From: GCA-016699445 sp964555055
GTDB taxonomy: Bacteria; UBA10199; JACPAL01; GCA-016699445
DNA: 64,000 bases
Reading direction: 5' to 3'
Assembly: GCA_964555055.1 (NCBI GenBank)
Contig: CAZKQW010000009.1
Span: 1-64,000, forward strand
Every line of letters starts with the position of its first letter. Position 1 is the stretch's first letter. Positions 8,816-16,965 of this stretch are shown here, one piece after another. The notes beneath the pieces are model-generated. The model was not told where the DNA came from, searched no databases, and was given only the letters and a program-made list of their open reading frames with translations. The translations under genes were made by a program, and so were the position numbers.

Positions 8816-9430
8816 ATGGGGAAAAAGCGGACAGGCGGGGAGAAACCGGTCGTTATCTTAGGGGCGGGAGGCCATTCTCGAGTCCTATACGATTGTTTGG
8901 AATTGCTGAAGCGCGAGATCATGGACGTCTGCGAAGACGATCAGGACGTCTTGAAGAACTACAAACCCCAAAAGGTCGATTTGGTGATGGGGATCGGTTC
9001 CGTCCGTGATACGGACTTGCGTCGGGCGATTTTTCTCAAGTTCAAGAGCAAAGGGTATCGTTTCGCTAGCGTCATCCATCCCTCGGCCAACATCGGATCG
9101 AAAGTTCTGATGGGAGAGGGCGTCCAAGTCATGGCGGGGGCTATCATTCAGATTGGTTCTCGATTGGGCAACAATGTTTTAGTGAATACCAACACCGTCC
9201 TCGATCATGACTGTGAAATCGGCGACCATACGCACATCGCTCCCGGAGCGACCCTGTCGGGGGGCGTGAAGATCGGCACGGAATGCCACATCGGCACCGG
9301 CGTCTCGATCATCCAAAACATCCGCTTGGGCGACCACTCCTTGGTCGGCGCCGGATCCGCCGTCGTCAAAAATTTCCCCGAAGGCAGCATCCTCCTCGGA
9401 TGCCCGGCGAAGAATTATAAGAAGAAATAA
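8816..9430 (+). CDS. NeuD/PglD-type sugar O/N-acyltransferase
   Basis: 204 residues. The N-terminal half has the Rossmann-like nucleotide-sugar segment VVILGAGGHSRVLYD (about 12-26). The C-terminal half is a left-handed beta-helix of hexapeptide repeats (IGSKVLMGEGVQVMAGAIIQ onward) ending in LGCPAKNYKKK, the normal end of this family. The catalytic-type His lies in NTVLDHDCEIGDH. Members acetylate sialic acids (NeuD) or 4-amino sugars (PglD). The long operon ahead makes legionaminic acid but shows no obvious LegH acetyltransferase. This gene, convergent with that region, is a candidate for that step or for O-acetylation, but the assignment is inference. Confidence 0.85.
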   Translation: MGKKRTGGEKPVVILGAGGHSRVLYDCLELLKREIMDVCEDDQDVLKNYKPQKVDLVMGIGSVRDTDLRRAIFLKFKSKGYRFASVIHPSANIGSKVLMGEGVQVMAGAIIQIGSRLGNNVLVNTNTVLDHDCEIGDHTHIAPGATLSGGVKIGTECHIGTGVSIIQNIRLGDHSLVGAGSAVVKNFPEGSILLGCPAKNYKKK

Positions 9431-9441
9431 AATCGGTTCTC

Positions 9442-9906
9442 TCATTTCTTCTCTTCAAGATTCGCCCAATCCTTCGGCAATTTCACCGCTTCGTCCAAAT
9501 TGCCCTTGCCCGGAACGTGGTTCGCCTCGATCTGTAATCCGTCTGGGTCTTCGAACAAAATTGAATAATACCCGGGAGCCCATTCTTCATTATATTGGGG
9601 CGGACGGGTCAATGTCCCGCCGATGGATGTTACGAAGCGCGCAAGCTCGTCGACGTCCTCTTTGCTCCTCAAGCGAAAACAGTAGTGGTGCAGTCCCGGC
9701 CTCAGCTCGTCGAAAGGCTCCTCGATAAATTCCTTCCCGGCCCTCGAGATCGCGATCCCCGTCTTGCCGCCGACGTAGTAGAGGTAGTTCGCGCTCCTAT
9801 AGATGAGCGTCATCTCGAAGAAGGGCAGCAGCTTCTCGTAGAAGGCCGCGCATGCCTCGAAGCGGCGGACGGAGAATTGGATGTGGGCGATGCCGTTGAT
9901 TTGCAT
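9442..9906 (-). CDS. VOC (glyoxalase/bleomycin-resistance) family protein
   Basis: About 154 residues from the ATG at 9906 (MQINGIAHIQFSVRR); an upstream TTG at 9930 would add eight residues of poor quality. The protein has the two beta-alpha-beta-beta-beta halves of the VOC fold: HIQFSVRRFEACAAFYEKL at the start and GYYSILFEDPDGLQIEANHV near the end, with metal-ligand type His and Glu. VOC members include lyases, dioxygenases and resistance proteins, and the substrate cannot be assigned. It is convergent with the acyltransferase gene, 11 nt away, and lies directly downstream of the amber-interrupted gene. Confidence 0.8.
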   Translation of the reverse strand: MQINGIAHIQFSVRRFEACAAFYEKLLPFFEMTLIYRSANYLYYVGGKTGIAISRAGKEFIEEPFDELRPGLHHYCFRLRSKEDVDELARFVTSIGGTLTRPPQYNEEWAPGYYSILFEDPDGLQIEANHVPGKGNLDEAVKLPKDWANLEEKK

Positions 9907-9926
9907 AGTGCGAATTCCCGTTGCCT

Positions 9927-10154
9927 TCAAGGCACTAATTTATCTTTAAAATCAATGGAAAAGGCGACTTCATCTCCCCTATTTTCTATCCGGATAGACC
10001 AGCCGAGGACTCTTTCCAGGCAAGCGACGACTTTCGGTTCGGAGATCATTCCGTAGAAGAGGCGACAGTCTGATGCGAGATGATAATTGTCTTTTCCACG
10101 CTGGCTATGGGGAAAGTTTTTTTGGGGGATGATGCCGTGTACTATGGATCCAGT
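9927..10154 (-). other. In-frame continuation of the upstream gene beyond an amber stop
   Basis: Immediately after the TAG at 10155-10157 the same reading frame stays open for 75 codons and ends at TGA 9927-9929. The translation looks like real protein (for example KDNYHLASDCRLFYGMISE, then LGWSIRIENRGDEVAFSIDF) and has no good start codon of its own before an internal ATG. It probably belongs to the preceding gene, which would then be about 347 codons long. A recent nonsense mutation, a sequencing error, amber readthrough or amber recoding are all possible. Confidence 0.55.
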
Positions 10155-10970
10155 CTAGTATCGGTGATTCGCCTGGTCCACCAGGAGAGATACGACGCGT
10201 TCCATGAGTTCTTTTTTAACGCCCTCTCCCCGAATTTTCCTTTCTTCGCAAATAGGTTGCTCATAAAGAGAGAATTGCATCTTCCTCGCTTGTTCGCGTG
10301 CCCAATATTCGCATGCCTTTGCGACGCCTTCACGGGTTAAAATGGAGGAAATATGATCGGTCAAGAACCCGTTGATTCTTTGGACCCAGGAAGACGTGTA
10401 GACGATGAGAAGATAACCGTGTTCTTCCATCGTTTCCGCTTCCCATGCGCCCCTCATGGCAAACTGCCATTTTAACCAATGGCTGCCCCAGCCGTCGATA
10501 TCGTTGGCCATGTCTTCCTTCGTATAGAGCGGACCTCGACTTTGTTCGCTCTTTTTGTATTTCTCATGGCATTCGTGGAATACCCGATCGAAATGAGCAT
10601 AATAGTCCCGAACCACTTGAAACATCCTCTCGCAGACTTGGAGTTTCCTGTGAAAAGGGAAGTGGGCCACTTGATCCGGGGTCGGCAGATCGGAAAAGCG
10701 TAAGATCTTCTTGCGAGGAACGTCGCCTTTGGCATCCGTTTTCGCGCACTGGAGTGCACCCCAAATTTTCCACGGTGAGGGATGGCCCGATGCGCCCTCC
10801 GGTTTTCTTATTTCGGGCGCCTGCGCATACCCGTTTCCCAAAAAAGCTTGAAGGTATGGATCTTGAACGCCCCGCTCCGTCGGATGACGGAAAAGGAGGC
10901 TCGCCTTCGTCTCATCTTTGGGAAGCTGAAACCATGGAACACAGGTCATGATATCCGATAGGGCATTCAT
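10155..10970 (-). CDS. Protein of unknown function, Trp-rich, possibly ended early by an amber codon
   Basis: 271 residues from the ATG at 10970, chosen because AGGAGGAG lies just upstream; the open frame extends 15 codons further without a better start. I do not recognise a family. The sequence is soluble, rich in Trp, His and charged residues (SHWLKWQFAMRGAWEAETMEEHGY), with long helices near the C-terminus and no signal peptide or membrane segment. The frame stops at TAG 10155-10157 but is open again for 75 codons beyond it. It is divergent from the LysR-type regulator at 11059, so it may be that regulator's target. Confidence 0.65.
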   Translation of the reverse strand: MNALSDIMTCVPWFQLPKDETKASLLFRHPTERGVQDPYLQAFLGNGYAQAPEIRKPEGASGHPSPWKIWGALQCAKTDAKGDVPRKKILRFSDLPTPDQVAHFPFHRKLQVCERMFQVVRDYYAHFDRVFHECHEKYKKSEQSRGPLYTKEDMANDIDGWGSHWLKWQFAMRGAWEAETMEEHGYLLIVYTSSWVQRINGFLTDHISSILTREGVAKACEYWAREQARKMQFSLYEQPICEERKIRGEGVKKELMERVVSLLVDQANHRY

Positions 10971-11015
10971 CAAAACTCCTCCTATTGGTTGGAAGGGTTT
11001 CGCTCTTGGCATCAA

Positions 11016-11058
11016 TAAGTTTCTTATATAATATTTATAGTATATATAACTTATAATT
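11016..11058. promoter_or_regulatory. AT-rich divergent promoter region with LysR-type T-N11-A dyad
   Basis: The intergenic stretch between the unknown gene and the LysR gene is almost pure A/T and contains the dyad TTATAGTATATATAA at 11035-11049. This fits the T-N11-A pattern bound by LysR regulators, although such patterns are cheap in AT-rich DNA. It plausibly carries both promoters and the autoregulatory site. Confidence 0.35.
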
Positions 11059-11937
11059 ATGAATTTCCCCGCCCTCCCGCGCCTTTATTATTTTTACCGG
11101 ACGTCCCTCAGGAAAAGCGTTTCGCTGACGGCCAAGGAGCTCCTGATTTCGCAGCCGGCCTTGAGCATCCAAATCAGCGCGCTCGAGAAGGACCTCGGGT
11201 GCCAGCTCTTTTGGAGACAATCGAAGCGAAGCCTTATTTTGACGAAAGAAGGGGAGATTCTCTTCGAGACGTGCCGGGAGATCTTCGAGAAGCTGGAGGC
11301 GACGGTGACGCGGATCCAGGAGGGACGCGTGCGAGGCGATTTGGTCCTCAGCGTGTCACAATCGTTTGGGAGCTATGTCTTGCTGCCTCTGCTTAAGAAA
11401 TTCCATCGGGAGTTCCCGCTCATCAAGACCCAAGTGTATTTGACGGATCAAGTGGTCGATCTCAAGGTGGATCGGACGGATATCGCCATCCGTTGGGGCA
11501 AGCCGGAGGAGGCGCATCTCGTCGCGCTTCCTTTGATGGACGTGGACATCAAGGCGGCCGCTTCGAAGGATTATCTGAAGCGAAACCCGAAGATCAAAAG
11601 CCCCAAGGATTTGGCCCGGCACGCGATCATCAGCCGCGGGGACGCGGCCTTGAGCTGGCCCGTATGGATCGAGACGCTCCCCAAGGAAAGCCGGCCGGAG
11701 TTGCGCGATGACCTCGTCATCGATAGTTTCGTGGCTCAATTGGAAGCCGTCATATCGGGGATGGGAATCGCTCTTTTGCCGCAATACCTGATCGACCACG
11801 CCAACAAGCGCCGTACCGCGATCGTTTCCTTGCCTCTCCCGAAGGTCACGTTTCCCATCTATCTCTGTTACGTGAAGACGGCCTTCACGCCCGAGAAAAT
11901 CCGGTGCTTCAGCAGGTTTTTGAGGGAGAATTTGTAG
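11059..11937 (+). CDS. LysR-family transcriptional regulator
   Basis: 292 residues, the standard LysR length. The N-terminal winged helix-turn-helix covers residues about 5-60 (SVSLTAKELLISQPALSIQI, then LEKDLGCQLFWRQSKRSLIL). Residues about 90-290 form the periplasmic-binding-protein-like effector domain (GDLVLSVSQSFGSYVLLPLL, IAIRWGKPEEAHLVALPL, GMGIALLPQYLI). Such proteins bind DNA as tetramers and usually control a divergent gene, here the unknown gene at 10970. The effector is unknown. It ends three bases before the convergent PIN toxin gene. Confidence 0.92.
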   Translation: MNFPALPRLYYFYRTSLRKSVSLTAKELLISQPALSIQISALEKDLGCQLFWRQSKRSLILTKEGEILFETCREIFEKLEATVTRIQEGRVRGDLVLSVSQSFGSYVLLPLLKKFHREFPLIKTQVYLTDQVVDLKVDRTDIAIRWGKPEEAHLVALPLMDVDIKAAASKDYLKRNPKIKSPKDLARHAIISRGDAALSWPVWIETLPKESRPELRDDLVIDSFVAQLEAVISGMGIALLPQYLIDHANKRRTAIVSLPLPKVTFPIYLCYVKTAFTPEKIRCFSRFLRENL

Positions 11938-11939
11938 GC

Positions 11940-12365
11940 TTATGATTTCTCGTGAAGGCGATTTCCCACGAATCCAACGGGATCCGAGACCAGGATTTTA
12001 CTTTTGGAAAAGCCCTTTTCGTCGCGGGTGACGATAATCTTGGCTTTTGAAGAAATGGCGCATTGGTATTGGACTCCGTCCTCGAAATCCTCGAATCGCG
12101 TCTCTAGGGCCTTTGAGATGGTCTTGGCATCGATGGGGACGATTTTGAATATCTTGTTCAGGCTTTCCACCACGGAATAAGCGTGAGCGTTGGTCTTGAG
12201 TTTTTTGACGACATAAAAACAATTGAGGAGCGAAAGCGTCGAGACAGAGGCCTTGATTTTCCGTTGGATCGCCAGGGTCCATATTTGCTGGGCCCACCGC
12301 ACGAAAGGCTCGCGATTCAGGAGGACGTCGAGGAGGACGTTGGTGTCGATGAAGACGGAGGTCAT
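11940..12365 (-). CDS. PIN-domain toxin (VapC-like)
   Basis: 141 residues. The PIN-domain start FIDTNVLLDVLLNREPF supplies the first metal-binding Asp; further acidic residues lie in the middle (FEDFEDGVQYQCAI) and near the end (IIVTRDEKGFSKSKI). PIN toxins are Mg-dependent RNases that cleave tRNA or rRNA. The start codon overlaps the antitoxin stop by 4 nt (ATGA), typical of a toxin-antitoxin operon. It belongs to the PIN_3-like group rather than the fMet-specific VapC group seen at 38112. Family call firm; toxicity inferred. Confidence 0.85.
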   Translation of the reverse strand: MTSVFIDTNVLLDVLLNREPFVRWAQQIWTLAIQRKIKASVSTLSLLNCFYVVKKLKTNAHAYSVVESLNKIFKIVPIDAKTISKALETRFEDFEDGVQYQCAISSKAKIIVTRDEKGFSKSKILVSDPVGFVGNRLHEKS

Positions 12366-12652
12366 GACCCTAGGAGGCGTTCTTCGCGAAGGGCGGAAAG
12401 AAGCTCTTTGTCGTCCATCTTACGGTATTTCGGGGGCAGTTCGGCGACGCCCGTCAACTTGAGGACCAAAGGATCGACCGACGATGGGGTAGAAGGGGAA
12501 GACTGCGAGGCAACAGGCGGTTCCGTTAAGTGCGAGAGGTATTCTGAGACCATGCGCGAAATCGACTTCTTATGCCTCTTCGAGAACGCCTTGGCGGTCT
12601 TCAGGATGGCCTCCGGAACCGTAAGCGTCAATTTGACGGTCGATGTCGACAT
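12362..12652 (-). CDS. Antitoxin, ribbon-helix-helix-like, partner of PIN toxin
   Basis: 96 residues. The N-terminal part (VKLTLTVPEAILKTAKAFSK, then ISRMVSEYLSHL) matches the beta-strand plus two-helix layout of short RHH antitoxins. The C-terminal part is a Pro/Ser-rich linker and a short helix likely to wrap the toxin (MDDKELLSALREERLLG). It overlaps the toxin by 4 nt and lies first in the operon. Palindromic ATACGTAT sites overlap its start codon and promoter, consistent with autorepression. Identification rests on size, position and fold pattern. Confidence 0.75.
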   Translation of the reverse strand: MSTSTVKLTLTVPEAILKTAKAFSKRHKKSISRMVSEYLSHLTEPPVASQSSPSTPSSVDPLVLKLTGVAELPPKYRKMDDKELLSALREERLLGS

Positions 12653-12687
12653 ACGTATATAGGATATTTTTTGATACGTATTGTCAA
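12651..12687 (-). promoter_or_regulatory. Promoter and paired palindromic operator of the PIN TA operon
   Basis: On the minus strand a TTGACA box (complement of 12682-12687) is followed by AT-rich DNA with several possible -10 hexamers. Two copies of the palindrome ATACGTAT lie at 12674-12681 and 12651-12658, starts 23 bp apart (about two helical turns), the second overlapping the antitoxin ATG. This is the arrangement expected for a self-repressing RHH antitoxin. Confidence 0.5.
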
Positions 12688-12704
12688 TATGGAAATAACC
12701 CGAT

Positions 12705-13826
12705 TTACGACAACTCCTCCAACTTCCTCAAAGTCTCGCGGTATTCCTTGAATTGCCCCATGTCGAACCAGCCCTGGCTTCCATGGTAGATGGGGAAGAC
12801 GGAGACTTTTCCTTTTTCCGCTATCCGGGAAATCAGGTGGTTCATGTCGAGGTATTCGTCGGGAGCGATCATGTCGAGGACTTCGGGCTCCACGACGTAG
12901 GCTCCCGTATTGACGATCATGTCCATCGTCGGCTTTTCGACGATTTTTTGGAAACCGGAAGCATCGCATTCGATCAAACCGTAGGGGATCGTCATCTCGT
13001 GGTGGGAGGCCACCAACGTGATCAGGGCTTTTTCCTGCTTATGCCACTCTAAGATCTTCGCCAGGTCCGCGTTGATCAGGATGTCGCAATTGGTGACGAA
13101 GAAGGTTTCGCGGATTTTCTCCCTCAGCAGGCGGAGGCCGCCCGCCGTACCGAAGAACTTCGGTTCCTCCACGAATTGGGGCGTCTTGTCGGTTTCGCTT
13201 TCCTGGAAATACGCTTTGATCAGGCCCTTCTTGTGGTTCAACACGATATGGAAGTCGTTGAATCCGTACTTGCGGAAGCTGTTCATGATGATCTCGATCA
13301 TCGGCTTGTCGCCGATCGGGATCAGGGGCTTAGGGAGGATCTTCGTCAACGGGTCGAGACGCGTGCCTTTGCCGCCCGCCATGATGACGACGGGAGTCGA
13401 CTGGGCCGCGGGAAGGACGACCGCTTCCTCTTTCTCGAGGGAACCGGTCACGATATCGTCCCAATGGAGGAGTTCGCAGATCCTCTTGTCCGCGTCCACG
13501 ACCGGCACGATCTCGATGTCGTGCGTCAGCATGATGGCGCGGGCTTTGAGCGGGATCTGCGGCGTGTTCTGGATCAGGAACTGAGGGCGAGCCCACATGA
13601 TCTTCTCCACGGAGGCTGCGAAATCGACGCCTTGGATGATGGCGCGGCGGATGTCGCCGTCGGTGAGGGAGCCCAAGAGCCTCTTTCGTTCGTCGACCAC
13701 GAAGAGGACTTTTTCGGGGATCTCGTTCAAGCGCACCATCGCGTCTTTGAGGGATTTGTTCCGGTCGATCAATACGGGGAGGACAGGGAGGATGGGGAGA
13801 GACGGTTCGGTAGAGCGTGAATCCAT
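12705..13826 (-). CDS. ptmE: CBS-domain sugar-1-phosphate guanylyltransferase (PtmE-like)
   Basis: 373 residues. A CBS pair occupies residues about 15-135 (VLFVVDERKRLLGSLTDGDI; IEIVPVVDADKRI). The nucleotidyltransferase domain follows with VVIMAGGKGTRLDPLTKILP (about 146-165), PKPLIPIGDKPMIE, and an FFVTNCDILIN metal site. In Campylobacter jejuni PtmE has this same CBS-plus-NTase layout and makes GDP-glucosamine from GlcN-1-P, the entry to the GDP-linked legionaminic acid route. It is the last gene of the long operon, four bases after legG. The GTP and GlcN-1-P specificity is inferred from context. Confidence 0.85.
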   Translation of the reverse strand: MDSRSTEPSLPILPVLPVLIDRNKSLKDAMVRLNEIPEKVLFVVDERKRLLGSLTDGDIRRAIIQGVDFAASVEKIMWARPQFLIQNTPQIPLKARAIMLTHDIEIVPVVDADKRICELLHWDDIVTGSLEKEEAVVLPAAQSTPVVIMAGGKGTRLDPLTKILPKPLIPIGDKPMIEIIMNSFRKYGFNDFHIVLNHKKGLIKAYFQESETDKTPQFVEEPKFFGTAGGLRLLREKIRETFFVTNCDILINADLAKILEWHKQEKALITLVASHHEMTIPYGLIECDASGFQKIVEKPTMDMIVNTGAYVVEPEVLDMIAPDEYLDMNHLISRIAEKGKVSVFPIYHGSQGWFDMGQFKEYRETLRKLEELS

Positions 13827-13830
13827 GGGG

Positions 13831-14952
13831 TTATCCTACCTTAATCCGGCGGAAAGTTTTATGCAAAAGACGGGGGTCGCCTACTTTTTTCTTCAGGATG
13901 TCCAGAGCCTTTCGGCTGAAGTCTTTCGTCGCGTAGGGGCTATGACCCGTGCATTTTTTACGGAAAGACGGGCTAAGGGCTCTTTTAAGGGCGGAGACGA
14001 TCGCGGCGGTCGTCGGGGCGCAGGTGAGGACGGAGCTCGGGGCGAGACGGCCTTTTTGGCGGTCGCCGATATTCACCGTCGGCGTCTTGAGAAGCGGGAT
14101 TTCGATGAGGCCGCTCGAGCTGTTCCCCACCACGGCGTCCACCTGTGCGGCGAGTTGGATGTAGGTTTCGTGGCCCAGGGAAGGGATGAAGACCGCGGTC
14201 TCCGGATGGCGCCGGGCGAAGTCGCGGAAGAGCTTCGAGATGGCTCGGCCGCCGGCATCGGGGTTGGAGGCTGTGAAGACAGCGCGGAGTTTGAGCGTTT
14301 TCAGGGCCGCCAATAAAGCGCGCGCGGGAGCGAGCGAGGAGCCGGTGAGCGTTTCCGGGTGGAGCGTCACGAGAACGGTACGGGGACGGAGGGCGAAACG
14401 GATTTTTCTCTCGAGGGCTGAGCGTGAAATCCGCGGGATTCTTTTCAGATTCTCCAAGCCGGGGGCGCCCAGGTGGAAGACATTCTCGGGCTTCTCGCCC
14501 ATTTGAAGGATGTTGCGGCGGTATTCCCTCGTCGCGGCGAAATGGAGATGCGCCATCTTCGTGACGGCGTGGCGGACTTGTTCGTCGAGCACGCCTTCCG
14601 TGACTTCGCCGCCGTGGATATGGGCGATGGGGATGCGGAGGGCGATAGCGGCGAGGCAGGGGGTGAGGATCTCGTAACGGTCGCCCAAGACGATCATGGC
14701 GTTGGGTTTCAATCTCCTAAAAACCCTCACGTAGGCGTCCACGCGGTCGGTTTTGATTTTGGCGGCGATGGGGAGGCGGTCTTTGAGGATTTCCCGGATC
14801 GTGTAGCCGAAGGTTTTGGAAAGATGGGCTCCGGAGACGACGAGTTGGAGGGTTGTCTGCTTGTCCCGGTGGATGGCGCGGATGAGGTTCGATAATAAGC
14901 CGTAGTCGGCGCGGTTCGTGGTGACGACGGCGATTTTTCGGTTTTTGGTCAT
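13831..14952 (-). CDS. legG: Hydrolysing NDP-sugar 2-epimerase (LegG/NeuC family)
   Basis: 373 residues from the ATG at 14952 (MTKNRKIAVVTTNRADYG). The longer open frame reads back into the inverted-repeat element and is not credible. Family landmarks are TTNRADYGLLSNLI, AHIHGGEVTEGVLDEQVRHA (catalytic region), VLVTLHPET and VGNSSSGLIEIPLL. LegG removes GDP from 2,4-diacetamido-2,4,6-trideoxy-glucose with inversion at C2, giving the 6-deoxy-mannose sugar used by LegI. UDP-GlcNAc epimerase (NeuC) activity is the alternative; the surrounding LegB/LegC/PtmE genes favour LegG. Confidence 0.88.
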   Translation of the reverse strand: MTKNRKIAVVTTNRADYGLLSNLIRAIHRDKQTTLQLVVSGAHLSKTFGYTIREILKDRLPIAAKIKTDRVDAYVRVFRRLKPNAMIVLGDRYEILTPCLAAIALRIPIAHIHGGEVTEGVLDEQVRHAVTKMAHLHFAATREYRRNILQMGEKPENVFHLGAPGLENLKRIPRISRSALERKIRFALRPRTVLVTLHPETLTGSSLAPARALLAALKTLKLRAVFTASNPDAGGRAISKLFRDFARRHPETAVFIPSLGHETYIQLAAQVDAVVGNSSSGLIEIPLLKTPTVNIGDRQKGRLAPSSVLTCAPTTAAIVSALKRALSPSFRKKCTGHSPYATKDFSRKALDILKKKVGDPRLLHKTFRRIKVG

Positions 14953-14964
14953 AGCGTGGCCTGC

Positions 14965-15193
14965 CTGTGAGGCCTCTGGCGTTTCCTTCCATGTCCTGCG
15001 GGACTCCTCGCCAAAGGAATCAAAGGGCCTCTGGTCGCAGGAGCCCTCACGTTTGGAACTACCGCGGCGTTTGCCTTCTGCCAAAGGGCAGAAGTTTTCC
15101 GCCTTGCTCCCCGCTCCCGCAGCCATCCAATATTTGCATTGGCTGCGTCAGACAGGTCCTCGGACATTACAGGAAACGCCAGCGGCCTCACAG
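14965..15193. repeat. MITE-like element with 23-bp terminal inverted repeats
   Basis: 14965-14987 and 15171-15193 are inverted copies differing at one base (ctgtgaggcctctggcgtt... against its complement), and pairing resumes further in around ATGTCC. Inside are two further hairpins: CTTCTGCC-aaag-GGCAGAAG, and CGCAGCCA/TGGCTGCG near 15116-15147. No credible protein is encoded. It separates legI from legG in an operon whose other junctions are overlaps or gaps under 20 nt. The right arm overlaps the legI stop by a few bases. No clear target-site duplication is visible. Confidence 0.65.
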
Positions 15194-16201
15194 ATGCCTC
15201 CATGTGAAAAGATCATCGGCTTTGATGGGTTTTTTTAGGGTTTTTCCGATGAGCTTACTTTTTAGGAACGGCGGGATGCCGGTGCCCGGGCGTTTGGCTA
15301 CGATATCCTCTTTCCGTAAACGCGCCCCGGTCTTTAAATCGCGGGCAGCGACCAAGCTTTTGCGGGCGACTTTTTTGTTGGGAAGCTCGCAAGAGGCGGG
15401 GCGTTTGCGGCCGTCCCCCAAGGCTTGTTCGGTGTGGCGGATGCCGATCACCATTTTCGCGAATTCTTCCGGTTCCAATGACGCCTTGTGATCCGGGCCG
15501 GGCAATGTCCGGTCCAGGGTGAAGTGCTTTTCGATGATCGTGGCACCCAAGGCGACGGCGGCGATCGGAATATCGGTATTCGGCGTGTGATCGGAATAAC
15601 CCACGGGCAATCCGAACTCTTGGGAAAGAGTGCCCATGGCGCGGAGGTTCACTTGATCGAAGGGCGCCGGATACTCCGTCACGCAGTGGAGGAGGGAGAG
15701 CCGGGTTCTAGGGTTCGCTCGCCGAATCCAGGACACGGCTTGCCGCACTTCCGCCAGCGTGCTCATGCCGGTGGAGAGGATCATCGGCCGGCCGAACGCC
15801 GCGATATATTCCAAAAACCCCCGGTTCGTGATCTCTCCCGACGGAATCTTAAAAAGAGGCACGCGAAGCCGGTGCAGGAGCGCCGCGCTGTCTTCGTCGA
15901 AAGGACTGGAGAGGAACGTGATGCCCAACTGACGGCAGCGCCGCATCAGAACCACATGGTCCGCCGCGGAGAGTTCCAATTTCGAGATCATGCCCTTTTG
16001 GGACTCGGTGCGCGATGTCGTCTTCTTCTGGTAAGGGGCTTTCGCGGCTTTAGATGATGCCAGTTTTTCCGCTTGGAAGGTCTGGAACTTCACCGCATCC
16101 GCGCCGATGCGGGCGGCGCTCTCCACCAATCGGAGCGCCCGCTTCAGGCTGCCGTTATGGTTCACGCCCGCTTCCGCGATGATGAAGGTCTTCTTTACCA
16201 A
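15188..16201 (-). CDS. legI: N,N'-diacetyllegionaminate synthase (NeuB family)
   Basis: 337 residues starting at TTG 16201, the only plausible start near the family's usual N-terminus (FIIAEAGVNHNGSL). The NeuB barrel motifs are intact: GADAVKFQTF, FLSSPFDEDSA, KIPSGEITN, LSTGMSTLAEV, YSDHT, IIEKHFTLD and GPDHKASLEP. Residues about 280-335 form the antifreeze-like SAF domain (ARKSLVAARDLKTGARL). It condenses a 2,4-diacetamido-trideoxy-mannose with phosphoenolpyruvate. Sialic or pseudaminic acid synthase activity is possible by sequence alone; the neighbouring genes fit legionaminic acid. It overlaps the ptmA stop by 7 nt. Confidence 0.9.
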   Translation of the reverse strand: MVKKTFIIAEAGVNHNGSLKRALRLVESAARIGADAVKFQTFQAEKLASSKAAKAPYQKKTTSRTESQKGMISKLELSAADHVVLMRRCRQLGITFLSSPFDEDSAALLHRLRVPLFKIPSGEITNRGFLEYIAAFGRPMILSTGMSTLAEVRQAVSWIRRANPRTRLSLLHCVTEYPAPFDQVNLRAMGTLSQEFGLPVGYSDHTPNTDIPIAAVALGATIIEKHFTLDRTLPGPDHKASLEPEEFAKMVIGIRHTEQALGDGRKRPASCELPNKKVARKSLVAARDLKTGARLRKEDIVAKRPGTGIPPFLKSKLIGKTLKKPIKADDLFTWRHL

Positions 16202-16956
16202 GCGGAGAGGCCTCCGTCGACCATGAGAACCTGGCCCGTGACATAGCTCGATTCGTCGGAAACCAAAAAAGCCGCCGAAGACGCGACGTCCTCCTTCGTG
16301 GCCATCCGTCCCATCGGGACGCGTTGTTCATAGCGGCTCTTGAAGGGCTCGGTGTGGTTGTCGAAGACGCCGCCAGGGCAGAGGGCGTTGCAGCGGATGT
16401 TTTGCTTCGCGAAAGTCGTCGCGATGTAGCGCGTGAGGCCGATGATGGCTTCCTTCGCCATCGCATAGCAGGCCGGGTTGTGGATTCGCGTGCCTTCGTA
16501 GATTCTTTGGTCGGGACCGAGAGGTCCGTAGATGGAGCCGAAGTTCACCAGGCTCCCACCGCCGCCGGTTTCCAGGACGCGGACGGCGACGCGGCAGGCT
16601 CGGTAGAAGGCCGCTGTATGGACCGCGATATGTTCGATGCCGTCGTCCTCCTCGTCGTCGAGGAAAGAATAAGTCCCGTAGCGCGGCGTGCGCGGGTAGA
16701 GGGCGTTGATCCAGCCGGCGATCTCGGAAGCGTGCGGGAGGAAATGGCCCAAGAGTGCCTGTTCGCTCTCTCGGTTCGAGAAGTCGGAGGCGAAGGAAGC
16801 GTCAATCGAAGGCGAAGGCGAAATCGAAAGCGTCTCGTCGCTTCGCATGTCGACGACGATGGGGTCGAAGGGTTGGGACTTCAATTTTTCCACGATGGCG
16901 CGTCCGATGAGCCCGAAGCCTCCGACGACGATGATCTTGTTCTTTTCGTTTCCCAT
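16195..16956 (-). CDS. ptmA: Short-chain dehydrogenase/reductase (PtmA-like)
   Basis: 253 residues with the SDR glycine motif VVGGFGLIGRAIVEKL (about 10-25), an active-site region VNFGSIYG followed by CYAMAKEAIIGL (Y-x3-K), and the C-terminal SSYVTGQVLMVDGG of classical SDRs. In C. jejuni ptmA lies in the legionaminic acid/flagellin modification locus and is needed for normal flagellin glycosylation. Its exact reaction there is less settled than that of the Leg enzymes. Here it sits between legF and legI in the same operon. Confidence 0.8.
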   Translation of the reverse strand: MGNEKNKIIVVGGFGLIGRAIVEKLKSQPFDPIVVDMRSDETLSISPSPSIDASFASDFSNRESEQALLGHFLPHASEIAGWINALYPRTPRYGTYSFLDDEEDDGIEHIAVHTAAFYRACRVAVRVLETGGGGSLVNFGSIYGPLGPDQRIYEGTRIHNPACYAMAKEAIIGLTRYIATTFAKQNIRCNALCPGGVFDNHTEPFKSRYEQRVPMGRMATKEDVASSAAFLVSDESSYVTGQVLMVDGGLSAW

Positions 16957-16965
16957 GGCCGTACC

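Noticed and set aside
9595..10056. 153-aa + strand open frame over the VOC gene and amber extension
   Set aside because: Antisense to the VOC protein with low-complexity, Arg/Ala-rich composition; the minus-strand reading is far more protein-like.
13831..15126. Longer 431-aa LegG
   Set aside because: The extra N-terminus is translated from the inverted-repeat element and has no homology pattern; NeuC-type proteins start at about MTKNRKIAVVTTNRADYG.
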